Assembly: GCA_020205615.1 (NCBI GenBank)
Contig: CM035170.1
Location: forward strand, 116,817,674 to 116,881,673
Reading direction: 5' to 3'
From: Panax quinquefolius
Lineage: Eukaryota > Streptophyta > Magnoliopsida > Apiales > Araliaceae
DNA length: 64,000 nucleotides
Shown here: one piece after another, positions 19,407-31,791 of the stretch
Numbering within the stretch: the first letter of the stretch is position 1
Layout: each line of letters opens with the position of its first letter
Translations under genes and position numbers: made by a program
The notes under the pieces: model-generated
The model's input: only the letters and a program-made list of their open reading frames with translations
What the model was told of the DNA's origin: nothing
Databases searched by the model: none

Positions 19407-20180
19407 ACTGTTATAGGCTTAAACATGAATTAGTACCCTAAACCTGTAAGACCCCAACTTTTATAAATAAAGATGAATTTTCTATAAATATTATTTTGAA
19501 TATTATGGAATAATTTGATATAATGTTATAGTTGTGGGTAATATTTATAAATTTTGCAAAGTATGCAAGTGGTTATATTATATTCGATTGGTCGGGAATA
19601 TTCGGTTTAGCGAGGAATATTCGACAACTACTCAATCATTGGTGGACCCCATTAATGTAATTATCATTCGGATCGAGAAAAACGACAAAAATATTTTATT
19701 GAAATAACGGCGGAAGTTTTACTTGTTGACATTGTTGAACTACTTTAGTAGTAAAAGTACAAGAATACGTGTGGTTGCATAAGAAGACACACGATATTGA
19801 TTATTGATGCTTATGTGAGAAGTCACTCGGTTTGATTCCATTATTGTCGATTAATAATATGAATTATTATAGCGATAATGACGTTTTGTTTTATTCGTAT
19901 TATTAACGTAATAAAACATAAACATCATCTTTTATATAAAAATGTAATACTTTATTAAAGTTATTCTATAAATAAAATATATTATATTTTATTACGCATA
20001 GTGTTTTTGCGATAGTGTTTTCATATAGTGTTGCATAGTGTTTGCATAGTAAAATGTTTTTATATAAATAGAATATATTATATTTTATTTAAAAGATTTT
20101 GCTTTAAATATGGACCGTCAGATTAAAGTAAATCAATACTGGACTGATTCATGGATTAATTACTATGCATTCTATTTTCC

Positions 20181-20190
20181 TATAAATGAA
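20181..20190 (+). promoter_or_regulatory. TATA-like box in the LTR of element 1
   Basis: TATAAATGAA follows a pyrimidine-rich stretch. The same box is at 27435 in the 3' LTR (TATAAATAAG) and at 60716 in element 3 (TATAAATAGG). It probably sets the U3/R boundary about 30 bp downstream. Confidence 0.6.
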
Positions 20191-20374
20191 GCTCATTCCT
20201 TCATTATTTTCTTATTTAATTCAATTTCAAACTCTAGAGAGAGAAACTATAGAGAAAGAAAAAAAAAAGTATTCGCTACTTCACTTTGCCAATATTCGGT
20301 TCTTCTAAGGTAGGGAATATTATTTGTTGTAATTCGTAAGGGGTGTTATTCTTTTGTATTCATGAAGAGAACTT

Positions 20375-20840
20375 CTTTTGTTATTCCATTCTTATTTATT
20401 ACATTGGAATAACTCAGATACTGTGAATCCCCTATACTTGGTGATCTTCTTCTTTTATTTCATTCTTCTATTATTACATTGGAACATCCACATGCATGTG
20501 TGTTTTACACCGGACCGGTTAAAATCTTTATTATTATTCATTTGAACATCACATGCATGTGTTTTACAGGACCTAGTTAAAATCTTTATTATTCTCGTTG
20601 GAACATCACGCTCGTGTGTTTTACAAGGACCGGTTAAAATCTTTATCATTCTCATTGAATATCCTATCGTGTGTTTTACACCGGATCCGTTCCATCTTTA
20701 TTATTCTCGTTGGAACATCCCGCCGGTGTGAATTTCACACCGACTGGTTCCGTTATTATTATTCATTGGAATAACCCGTCTACATGCGCGAAAATCGCAT
20801 GCGTGGTGATTTCTTTTGTTATTCCATTCTTTATTATACC
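20375..20840 (+). repeat. Tandem array of hairpin-bearing units of about 60-70 bp in the 5' LTR
   Basis: About seven units each contain TTATTATTC(A/G)TTGGAACATC, then a variable short inverted repeat such as CACATGCATGTG or CGGTGTGAATTTCACACCG, then TTTTACA and an ACCGGTT-like box. The array lies downstream of the TATA box, so it should be part of the transcribed leader. A matching array is at about 27620-28090. Confidence 0.75.
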
Positions 20841-21872
20841 TAGTTGGTTAAAACTTTGACTTCTATACTCCATGAAATTAGTAGAATATCCTCGATATTT
20901 GCGTTTCATCCAAAGATCTTTTCATGGAAATATTCTTCCGATCATTCTTGAATTTTACTCTACAAAGCGAAGATCATGTTGTGATTTGGATGTTATTAGT
21001 TCTGAATAACTTAATTCTTGAACTTGTTTTATTGAATTCTTATATCATTGTCATCATCCTCATGTTTTTTTTTAAAGTCATACGTATTCTGTAGAAAATG
21101 GATGGACTTGGTATGATTATGACCGTGGATTATTCGATTGTAATCATAACCGTAATGTTACAAATGATGTGGTAAAAGTCCTCGATTGGTAGTAGTGCAT
21201 TGATGGACGATTGTTGGTATGATCATGACCATTAATGAATACACAACTATTCTCGCCCCAGAGTGCGGGAATAATTGTGGTCACGATACTTAAAGAATAT
21301 CCTTGGCCAGTAGTGCGAGGGATGATTCGATGATGTGGATTATTTATTAAAGTTTGAGTCTCAAATTTATAATGTTGATGAAAAACCTTTAAATCATAAA
21401 AGATAGTAGATTTTATTTTCTACTTGACTCTTTTAATGGATTGCTTATTCACCGCAGCTTAAACTTGATGTTTATTATATTTTATCGGTTTAACAATGTC
21501 AAGGCTATTGATAATTTATTCGCATTATCTTAGTCATAATATTTCTTCTTTGGGCTAGTTGAGCTCACCTTTTCTTTCACCTGTTCTCTTTGTGAAATGA
21601 GAACATAGCATTTGGGACTAGTCTGGGAACGGAGTAATGGTCCAGAGGATAAGATTAGTAGTCCTCACTATTTCGTGAAATAGTGTGATAATAATTGTAA
21701 ATGAGGACCTTTCGAAGTTTGTATAATATCTAGTAGACAATATTTGTATTCAAACTCACGCTTTATGTCGATTGTATACCTACAGTTATATTAGTAAGTT
21801 GTATTTAAATTACGCACCATGTATCCCGACTACCCAAGATGGGTGATGTATACCTAATTTTGGGGCGCCACG

Positions 21873-21890
21873 GTTAGTATCGAGCTAGGA
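21873..21890 (+). promoter_or_regulatory. Primer binding site region of element 1
   Basis: GGTTAGTATCGAGCTAG directly follows the 5' LTR. It is a degraded form of the TGGTATCAGAGC primer site that pairs with initiator tRNA-Met in plant LTR elements. The equivalent site in element 3 is GCTGGTATCGTAG. Confidence 0.6.
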
Positions 21891-22055
21891 TATGATCCTG
21901 GCTAAGATGTGAGAATAGTACTAGGAGGGGAGAGACGGGGAATACCTTCGTTAGTATGACCTACCTAAGTTTATGTGCTATTTTATTGGTTTACGTAATA
22001 TAAAGATAATTGTTACACGTCAATTAATCTTTTATTTTGTGGCGAGATCTCGAAA

Positions 22056-23230
22056 ATGACATCCGAGAATGTTGAGAATAAGAATGGAGCACAAAGCGAT
22101 CGTTGATTCACCACATATCAATAATCGAGGATAATGTGCATCGAAGGCTGATAATCCTCACGCAAACAATAACACCGACCAAATGATGAATGATTAAATG
22201 TTCAGAGGCTTTTACGTAATTTATGCAACAATGCAGACGAGAGATTTAATTCTCGCCCAAAACGTAGGTGGAAACACAGAAAACTCTCGGTGGTCACCGC
22301 TAAACAATTCAAGGAACGGGACCACCGGAGTTTAAGGAGAGCCAAAATCACTTAGCGGAAGCATGGATAAAGCAGATTACCAAGATATTTGATGTCTTGG
22401 GATGCTTCGAGGAGCAAAAGGTTCCCTTTGTCGCTTTATGTTGCGTGGAGAAGCAGATTCTTGGTGGGAATCAGAAACGTACTCAACTCTTTGTCAGATC
22501 AAGATATCTTGGGAGAAGTTCCAGAGTCGTTTCAACGACAAATACTTTCCTCGAAAGTATTCGCCATAATGAAGGAGGTGGAGTTTATCAAGTTGGAACA
22601 AAACAATACGACCGTGTCGCAATACGAGGCAAAATTTCATGAGTTATCACGCCATCGCCCCACTTGGTGGATAATGAAGAGAGAATGGCACGAATGTTTT
22701 TAAGAGGTTTGAAGTCGGGAGATACGTCAACATCTTATTTCTCATAAACCGTGTGTTTGTATTCGGAGATGTTGTAAATAGGGCTCGATTAGTGGAGAGC
22801 GATAACGAGTCAACGTTAACTAAAAGAGAGAAGCCGTAAGCAAAATTATAATACCGGCGATAGTAGTCATCAAGTGGTGACAACAAGCGTGGAGGGAATC
22901 AACAAAGCCGGATACTGTGAAACCACTTGGTGGTAATTAGGCCAAAACAATAAGAATGGACATTTCAAGAAACGAAGATTCAACAATGATGGAAAGACGT
23001 CAAGACCAAAGACCCGTTGTTAAGGAAGGAGAAAGACCACCTATCATATGCTTCAAATGCGAGAAGAGGGACACATCATCCGAATCGTGCTATGTCGTCA
23101 GTCAAAGCATGTTATAATTGTGGAAGAGAAGGTCACTTAGCTCGATTTTATTGTTGCCATCAAGACAAATTCAACTAGGATGGAGGCACCAAAGGTCAGT
23201 CCGAGAAAAAAGTCAAACCCTAGAAGGCTG
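22056..23230 (+). pseudogene. Gag of element 1, broken
   Basis: The ATG at 22056 opens MTSENVENKNGAQS and soon meets frameshifts. Pieces such as EAWIKQITKIFD and ILGEVPESFQ are typical plant Ty3/gypsy capsid segments. Two CCHC zinc knuckles lie at about 23050-23150: a damaged one starting CFKCEKR and an intact CYNCGREGHLARFYC, which would bind element RNA. Frames change several times, so no continuous protein is encoded as read. Confidence 0.8.
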
Positions 23231-23289
23231 AGGAGAAGCGTTTGTTGTGACCTCCCAGAGAGCAAGGAACCCGAATGAGGTCATCACGG

Positions 23290-26200
23290 GTAAGCTTATC
23301 ATAAACTCTAATGAAGTCTATACTTTATTTGATACCTGGGTTCTACCCATTCTTTTATTTCTCCTACTTGCGCCATCGATTAAATTTGACTCAGGAGAAA
23401 TTAGACTTTGACTTATTTGTAGAAACTCCGTTGGGAGAAACCTTCATTACATCCATTTGTTTATAAGTCTTGTTTGGTTAAAATCGGTACCCTCACATTA
23501 CCCGTCGATCTTATTTCATTAAAAATACTCAGATTTGACGTGATTTTGGGATTGATTGGTTAACTACTTATCATGCAAAAATTGATTGTTTTCATAAGGT
23601 TGTTAGCTTTCATATTCCTAATCAACCTATTATGCGAATTCAAATGACCAAACCATTAAAATCAATCACGGTCATCTCAAGCCATAAAGCTATTCGCTTA
23701 TTGAAAAGCGGATGTCAAGCTTTCTTAGCTCATGTCACGATTTAAAAACAAAATACGCCGCTTTTGAACGATATTTCTATTGTTAATAAATTTCCGACGT
23801 ATTCCCTCAAGAACTTCCGGCCTACCCCAGGCGTGAAATTGAATTTTGTATCGACCTTGAACACGGTACAAAACCTATTTCTAAAGCCCCATATCGAATG
23901 GCTCTATTGAACTTCGGAGTTAAAGACCCAACCGCAGGAATTGTTAGACATTGGCTTTATTCGTCCCAAGTACTTCTCCTCCTGGGTGCTCTCTGCTCTA
24001 TTCATGAAGAAGAAATATGGGAGTATGCGACTTTGTATTGATTATCTGGAGTTGAATCATGTCACCATCAAAATAGGTATCCATTGCCACGTATTGATGA
24101 CTGTTTGACCGATAAGGAGAGCAAATTCTTTTCAAAGATTGATCTTCGTTAGGATATCACCAATTGAAGATTAGAACCACGACATTCCAAAGACTGGCCG
24201 GAACTCCAGACGGGCATTATAAATTCTAGTCATGTCCTTTGGATTGACTAATGCTCCCCGCGCTTCATGGATATGATGAACCGAGTATTCAAGGAATATT
24301 TAGATCACTTTGTGGTCGTCTTTATTGATGACATCCTTATTTATTCCAAAAGCCGTGAAGATCATGAGCAACACTTGAGGTCGACACTCCAAAAGCTTCG
24401 TGAATATAAGCTTTATGCCAAGTTGAAGAAATGCGAGTTCGGGTCAAGAAGTAGCATTCATTGGGCACGTGGTATCAAGTCATGGAATATCCGTTGACCC
24501 AAAGAAAGATTGAAGCTATTCAAAGCGGGAACAACCTAAATCGATGGATCAAGACGTAGCTTTCTCGGTTTAAATTTGGTTATTATCGGAGATTCGTGGA
24601 AGGATTTTCTCGAATCGCTACTCCATTGACTCAAATTGACTCGAAAAGATACAAAGTTCGGTTGGAGCGAAGAATGTGAGAAGAGTTTTCAAGAACTCAA
24701 GAGGAGACTTATTTCAAAGACTGCTCGACAATACCATCCGCCTCGGAGGATTTGTCATCTCATGATGATGCTTGAGCAAAGGGTTGGGATGTGTTCTCAT
24801 GCAACATGGAAAAGTTATAGTTTATGCCTCGCGACAACTCAAAGAATATGAGAAGAATTATCCTACTCATGATCCGGAGTTGGCGCAATTGTTATCTTGC
24901 ACTTAAAATTTGGAGGCATTACTTGTATGGGGAGAAAGTGGAAATCTTTACGGATCATAAAAGCCTCAAATATTTCTTCACTCAAAAGGAACTCAACATG
25001 CGACAACGACGTTGGCTTGAACTATTGAAAGATTATGATCATACCATCCAATACCATCCCGAAAATTAACGTGGTAGCCGACGATCGAGTAGAAGATCAT
25101 ATGCAGCACGAGTGCGTTATTGTCGTATGAGCCCATTTTGTGTGACTTGCAAAGGATGGAGATAGAGTTAAAGACTCAGGACGCATGTGATGATAAATAA
25201 TATATCTGAGTAGAGTAGAACCGACTTTAATCGATAAAGTTAAAGTTGCTTCAAGCCATGCACTGGAGTCGATGGGTATGAGGAAGAAAGTGCAAGAGGG
25301 TGCTACGCAGGAAGCAAGAATCGATGAAGAAGGAATACTTGAGTCAACTCCGCACTTTGTGTTCCTAACGACCACGATTTAAAGTATAATATCATGATGG
25401 AGGCGCCAACACACCATTTGCAATCCATCGGGAGTACCAAAATGTATCATGATATTAAATCATACATTTTGGTGGAGCAATATGAAGAGAGAGATAGCGT
25501 TGTTTATCTCAAGGTGTCTAACTTGTCAACGAAAGTTAAAGCGGAGCATCAAGTACCAAAAGGTCCCATTGCAACCACTTGAAATTCCGGAATGGAAGTG
25601 GGAGCACATTACCATGGATTTCATTACTGGCCTTCCTAAGGTTTCTCAAGGCATTGATGCGATTTGGGTCATTGTTGATAGATTGACCAAAGTCCGCTCA
25701 TTTCTTACCGACACGAGAAACTTATACACTTGAACGTCTTGCTCAGTATGTACATAAACGAGATTGTAAGATCGCATGGTATCTGCAGATCCATAGTTTC
25801 GATCGAGACCCAAGATTCACTTCACGATTTTGGGTTAGTTTGCAAAAAGCTATGAGGCATGGATTTCACGATTTAGCTTCTAAGATATCATCCTCGACGA
25901 CGGACGGACAATCGGAGAGGACTATTCAAACTCTTCAAGATCTATTAAGACTCAGATCCTTGATTTCAAGGGAGTTGGGACAAGTTCTTACCATTGGTGG
26001 AGTTTTCCTACAACAACAGCTTATCAAACAAGTATTGGCATGGCTCCATTCAAGCGTTGTATGGAAGAAAGTGTCGCTCCAAGATATCTTTGGGATGAGG
26101 TGGGTGAAACAACGTTGTTGGGACCGGAGTTGGTACGTATGACTACGGAAAAGATTCAAACGATCCGACAACGATAAAAACCTCACAAAATCGATTAAAA

Positions 26201-26650
26201 GAGTTATGCCGATCTTCATCGAAAGGACGTGGAATTCGATATAAGAGATCATGTGTTGTTAAGAGTTGCTCCATGGAAAGGAGTTACAAGATTTGGAAAA
26301 AGAGAAAAACTTAATCCTCGATTCATCTGGTCCATTTTAATCCTCGATCGAGTAGGGCGTGGCCTATAGACTCGCTTTATCTTGAAATATGTCTCGTGTT
26401 CATAACGTTTTTCACATATCCATGTTACGTAAATATGTGAAAGACCGAACCATATTATTGAGTTAGAACCGCAGACAAAATAGCGGAAGATTTGACGTAT
26501 GAAGAGGTTCCTGCTCAAATTTTGGATAAGAAGGAACATATTCTACGCCCAAGGTTATACCTCAAGTCAAAGTTTTGTGGAGGAACCACGATGTTGAGGA
26601 AATGACTTGGGAGTTAGAATCGAAATGAAATCAAGGTATCCTTACCTCTT
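23290..26650 (+). pseudogene. Pol of element 1 (protease, RT, RNase H, integrase, chromodomain), broken
   Basis: The protease region at about 23320-23560 holds LFDT, then THSF in a shifted frame. Reverse transcriptase lies at about 23830-24520 and shows FVVVFIDDILIYSK, where the catalytic YxDD motif reads FIDD as in many gypsy elements. RNase H follows at about 24640-25070, with [14 protein letters not shown]. Integrase lies at about 25400-26140, with WEHITMDFITGLPKV and AIWVIVDRLTK. The end at about 26480-26650 reads KVLWRNHDVEE and MTWELES, a chromodomain-like tail typical of the Tekay clade. Frameshifts and stops occur in every domain. Confidence 0.88.
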
Positions 26651-26697
26651 CGACATACCAGTATCGCATACCCTAATTTCGAGGGGCGAAATTTCAT

Positions 26698-26709
26698 AAG
26701 AAGGGAGGT
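26698..26709 (+). promoter_or_regulatory. Polypurine tract of element 1
   Basis: AAGAAGGGAGGT lies immediately before the TG of the 3' LTR and would prime plus-strand DNA synthesis. Confidence 0.75.
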
Positions 26710-29117
26710 TGTAAGACCCCAAACTTTTATAAATAAAGATGAATTTTCTATAAATATTATTTTGAATATTATGGAATAATTTGATATAATGTTATAGTTA
26801 TGGGTAATATTTATAAATTTTGTAAAGTATGCAAGTGGTTATATTATATTTGATTGGTCTGGGAATATTCAGGTTTAGCGAGGGAATATTCGCACAACTA
26901 CTCAATCATTGGTGGATCCCACAATGTAATTATTGCTTCGGATCGAGAAAACGACAAAAATATTTTATTGAAATACTTGGCGGAAGTTTTACCGTTGATC
27001 ATTGTTGAACTACTCCTTAGTAAAAAAAGTACAAAGAATACGTGTGGTTGCATAGTAATACACGGTTTTGATTATCGATGCTTATGTGAGAAGTCACTCG
27101 GTTTGATTCCATTATTATTCGATTAATAATATGAATTATTATAAGCGATAATGACGTTTTGTTTTATTCGTATTATTAACGTAATAAAAGCGAAACATCT
27201 TTTTATATAAAATGTAATACTTTATTAAAGTTATTCTATAAATAAAATATATTATATTTTATTATGCATAGTGTTTTGCATAGTATTGCATAGTGTTTGT
27301 ATAGTAAAATGTTTTTATATAAATAGAATATATTATATTTTATTTAAAAGATTTTGCTTTTAAATATGGACCGTCGATTAAAGTAAATCAATCTGGACCG
27401 TTTCATGGATTAATTACTATGCATTCTATTTTCCTATAAATAAGCTCATTCCTTCATTATTTTCTTATTTAATTCTTTGAAACTCTACAGAGAGAAACTA
27501 TAGAGAAAGAAGAAAAGTATTCTCGCTACTTCACTTTGCCAATATTGGTTCTTCTAAGGTAGGGAATATTATTTGTTGTACCGTAAGGGGTGTTATTCTT
27601 TTGTATTCATGAAGAGAACTTCTTTTGTTATTTCATTCTTATTATTCATTGGAATAACCTATATACGTGGAATCCCCTATACTTGGTGATCTTCTTCTTT
27701 ATTCCATTCTTCTATTATTCATTGGAACATCCACATGTCATGTGTGTTTTACAGGGGACTGGTTCCGGCTTTTTATTATTATTCATTTGGAACATCCTGC
27801 TCGTGTGTTTTACAGGACCTAGTTAAAATCTTTATTATTCTGTTGGAACATCTTATGCATGTGTTTTACATCTGGACCGGGTTCCGTCTTTATCATTCTG
27901 TTGGAATATCCTATTTGTGTGTTTTACACCGGATGCCGGGTTCCATCTTTATTATTACATTGGAACATCCCGCTTCGGTGTAATTTCACCGACTGGTTCC
28001 GTTATTATTATTATTCATTGGAATAACCTTTGTCTACATGCAATACCGCATGCATGGTGATTTCTTTGTTATTCCATTCTTTATTATACCCAAATTGGTT
28101 AAAACTTTGACTTCTATACTCCATGAAATTAGTAGAATATCCTTGATATTTGCGTTTCATCCAAAGATCTTTTCATGGAAATATTCTTACGATCATTCTT
28201 GAATTTTACTCTACAAAGCAAAGATTGTCGAGTTTGGATGTTATTAGTTCTGAATAACTTAATTCTTGAACTTGTTTTATTGAATTCTTATATCATTGTC
28301 ATCATCCTCATTTTTTTTTAAAGTCATCTCGTATTCTGTAAGCATGGATGGACTTGGTATGATTATGACTGAGGATTATTGATTGTAATCATAACCGTAA
28401 TGTTACAAATGATGTGGTAAAAGTCCTCGATTGGTAGTAGTGCATTGATGGACGATTGTTGGCATGATGATCATGACCATTAATGAATACACAACTATTC
28501 TCGCCCGTAGTGCGAGGGAATAATTGTGGTCGCGTGATACTAAAGAATATCCTCGTCAGTAGTGCGGGGGTGATTCGATGATGTGGATTATTTATTAAAA
28601 TTTGAGTCTCACCTATAATGATGATGAAAACCTTTTAAATCATAAAAGATAGTAGATTTTATTTTCTACTGACTCTTTTAATGGATTGCTTGTTCCGTGC
28701 AGTTAAACTTGATGTTTATTATATTTTATCAGTTTAACAATGTTGAAGGCTATTGATAATTTATTCTTGCATTATCTTAGTCATAATATTTCTTACTGGG
28801 CTAGTTGAGCTCACCCTTTCTTTTTTCACTGTTTCTTCTTGAAATGAGAACATAAATTGGGACGAGTCTGGGAACGGAGTAATGGTCCAGAGGATAAGAT
28901 TAGTAGTCCTCACTATTCGTGAAATAGTGTGATAATAATTGTAATGAGGACTCCTTTTGAGTTCAGTATAATATCTAGTAGACAATATTTGTATTCAAAC
29001 TCACAGTTTATGTCGTATTGTACACGACAGTTATATTAGTAAGTTGTATTTAAATTCTGTACCATGTATCTGACTACCCAAGATGGGTGATGTATACCTA
29101 ATTTTGGGGGCGTCACA
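26710..29117 (+). repeat. 3' LTR of element 1
   Basis: The repeat is 2.41 kb, begins TGTAAGACCCC, ends GCGTCACA and is followed by the TSD TAAAC. It carries the same TATA-like box and hairpin array (about 27620-28090) as the 5' LTR. Confidence 0.92.
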
Positions 29118-29599
29118 TAAACTATAAGCCATATTCCATTTCGGTGATCCACCTTTTAATTTTATCAATTAGATGATTAAACTCTTAAATTTTTTCAATT
29201 GCAAAAAATTGAACATGCCACGTCAGAAATTGTTGACGTGATAACTTGTGTGGGACCTTAGGAAACTGGTGTGGTAAAAAAAAGAGTTTTTTAATCATAA
29301 ACTAAACAAATATGATTTGGTGTGGGGTAAAATGGCCAAACAACAAATTATATAACATAACTAATTAATACAAAATAAACAATATTATGATTTAAAAATT
29401 TTTTTTTTTGCCACACCAGCTTCATAAGGCCCCACACAAGTTGTCACGTCAGCAATTTCTGACGTGACATGTTCAATTTTTTGTAATTGAAAAAATTTAA
29501 TAGTTTAATCATCTAATTGATAAAATTAAAATGTGGATCACCGAAATAGAATATTACCTATAATTTAAAATACTAATTCATATTTAAGCCACTATTATA

Positions 29600-30758
29600 C
29601 TACATTCAGCCATCATTTGCTAAAAGAACTAGTACTATTTTCCTATTGATTATTTCCCAAAATATTAAGATTTATGTGGTACTCATGGCACATGTCAATA
29701 TGTTTGAATAGGACACTAGACATTATAGGGGTTAAATAGTTTTAAGTTAACTTTGACTTCTTATTGTTAAGTAGATTGACTACTATTTAAATATAGTAAT
29801 TGCTATTGTAAGGAGTCTTATTTCTATTCGGAAATGGAAGTCGTACAAATAATGACAATTTATATAACTTATGTAATAAAATATTAATGTGTATACATTA
29901 TTAACCTTTTTCATCATGTACTTACTCTAACATATCCCTGACGGACCCGACCGTCATGTTTTTCGTTGTGTTTGTTCATTTTTTGTACAAGTTTTGGCTC
30001 TTTATTTAATGATTTGACGAGTAAATGGATCTTAATCCCGTCGGCCCCAGCGGTCAGGCTTCTCAATATGTTTGTCCATTTTTTGTGCAGGATTTTGACT
30101 CGTTATTTGATGATTTTGGAGTTAACAAATAATATTAAAAATTATTAGTATTAGTTAACATTTGTATACACAAGAGTATCATATAATTATAAATGACAAA
30201 TTTTTTTAAAGCCTTCATTTTGAAAGTACAATATAATTTTATAGTCAAATACATCAATATTATTACGATATTAACAACCGATCAAACTTCATAAAAGAAT
30301 AAGAAACAAACTACCATTAAAAAAATCACCTAAATGAGAATTAAACATGAGACTCGTAGAATTAGATATTACTTAACATTTTAAAAAATAAAACTAATTT
30401 ATATAAACTCAATAATTTATCGAGGCACGCCTCATAATATAATCTTGTCAAATTTTCTTAGTTATCATTTACATTACATTTTAACAAATTTTCTTTAGAA
30501 TATATACATATATATTTTAAAATGTGTAGATAATTAGGTGTATATTCATTAAGATAGTTCCACAATAATTATGCATTATTTTATACAAATTGAAACAAAA
30601 ACAAGTTATAAAATAACATTTAAATTAGAAATTGTTATATGAAAATTTAGGCGATTAATTATAAATGATTTAAAAGACTACAATATGTATTTTTTGTTGG
30701 TAAATGTTTTTTATTGTGTAATTAAAGGATCATAATATCATATAATTGTCAGCTTTTA
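29600..30758. other. AT-rich intergenic DNA with a diverged internal direct repeat
   Basis: No gene was seen. Two diverged copies of a roughly 55-bp segment, TGTTTGTTCATTTTTTGTAC and TGTTTGTCCATTTTTTGTGC, lie at about 29967 and 30069. Each is preceded by a GACGG or GTCGG-rich box. Confidence 0.5.
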
Positions 30759-30763
30759 CATTC

Positions 30764-31428
30764 TGTTGACGCCAAAATCTTTTGACACGTCCCAATCACG
30801 TAAAACGCCCCGATCCCCGCAAAAAACACAATAAACACCACAAGCTTCGATTTACGGTTCCGTTCGTCGGGGATAGCAAAGCGTGAGAGTCAAGAAATGT
30901 GTTCACAAGGTTTTTGAAATGAAGTCTATATCACCTAGTGTATTAAGAGAGATAATAATAAATCTCTATGTCTATGTGAATATGCATGAAGAAGTGTATG
31001 AGAACGTACCTCTTGGTGAAGACTTCCTTGCTAAGTTATACTTCTTTGCCTGGATTACTGTGCCACCCACTACTTCCTGACACACCCCCTTTAATCTGAT
31101 GGATTATGCCGACTGCATGTAGTTTATCCAACGCTTTTGGTCATTTATTATTACCGCTTACGTGGGTTATGATCCCATCCACATTAATGCATGGCAGGTT
31201 CTCTAGTCAACCGTCATGCTTTTTCATCATTGCAGGTCAAAATGATAGATATTAAAATGTCCAAAGGATCGACCCACTGGATCGACCCGGTCTTATAAGT
31301 TAAAAAGAAAATAATAAGATAACTGGGCTCAAAGACTTCCATGGTTTACTAATAAAGGCCTAATAGATTAATTAAAAGAGTAAGCCCAATTCATCCGACC
31401 CAATGAGAAAAAATATCATGACCCAACA
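30764..31428 (-). repeat. 3' LTR of element 2 (left copy)
   Basis: The repeat is 665 bp. It is preceded on its coding strand by a purine-rich AACTAGGGGCAA that can act as the polypurine tract. It aligns from end to end with 41424-42079. Confidence 0.92.
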
Positions 31429-31689
31429 TTGCCCCTAGTTTTTGTTGAATGTAATGTTTAATAGAAAACTATAAATAATCCATGATATTTTATGAAAATC
31501 AATAATAATAAGAAGTAATTAAAACGCGTACCCATTTATTGCTCACTTAAATGAGACGAAGGAAATTAAAGGCCCAAATCGAAAGGCCCTATCCAATAAA
31601 TATCGGGACCAAAAACGGACGCTTCCCATTCAAATTCCAAATTATTACTAGCATTTAATGTACCCGCTTGAACACCGTAACCTGGCTAA

Positions 31690-31699
31690 TATAAAAGGA
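31690..31699 (+). promoter_or_regulatory. TATA box of the antisense unit in element 2
   Basis: TATAAAAGGA lies about 100 bp before the ATG at 31792, on the strand opposite to pol. The spacing suits a plant core promoter with a leader of about 70 bp. This is inferred from position and sequence only. Confidence 0.55.
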
Positions 31700-31791
31700 T
31701 AACTTTACCAAATTTGGCAGTTTTTTACCTGCTCATTTGAAATTCGAGCGCCTCTAAACTTTCTCGATCTTTTCTCGGCAAATCATCACAA

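Larger units (their letters stand above)
19445..21872 (+). repeat. 5' LTR of element 1
   Basis: The LTR is 2.43 kb. It contains a TATA-like TATAAATGAA at 20181-20190, a tandem array of hairpin-bearing units at about 20375-20840, and ends just before a tRNA-Met-like primer site. It aligns throughout with 26710-29117, with many small indels. Confidence 0.92.
19445..29117 (+). mobile_element. LTR retrotransposon, Ty3/gypsy, Tekay-type chromovirus (element 1)
   Basis: Two long direct repeats (19445-21872 and 26710-29117) start TGTAAGACCCC and end GGGGCGCCAC or GCGTCACA. The 5-bp TSD TAAAC lies at 19439-19443 and 29118-29122, with one extra C at 19444. The interior carries gag zinc knuckles, protease, reverse transcriptase, RNase H, integrase and a chromodomain-like tail in Ty3/gypsy order. 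All frames are broken by many small indels and stops, so the copy is non-autonomous as read. It interrupts one arm of a Mutator-like element. That confirms the borders, because removing one TSD copy restores the arm. Confidence 0.95.
19416..29590. mobile_element. Mutator-like inverted-repeat element (about 0.5 kb), split by a Tekay retrotransposon
   Basis: The left arm begins GGCTTAAACATGAATTAGTA at 19416, is interrupted at 19443, and resumes at 29123 with TATAAGCCATATTCC. The right arm, read inverted from 29590, begins GGCTTAAATATGAATTAGTA and matches through GATGATTAAACT and GACGTGACAACTTGTGTGG. Arms are about 160-190 bp. Flanks ACTGTTATA (19407-19415) and ACTATTATA (29591-29599) form a 9-bp TSD with one mismatch, as expected for a Mutator-like transposition. 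It has no coding capacity. Confidence 0.85.
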
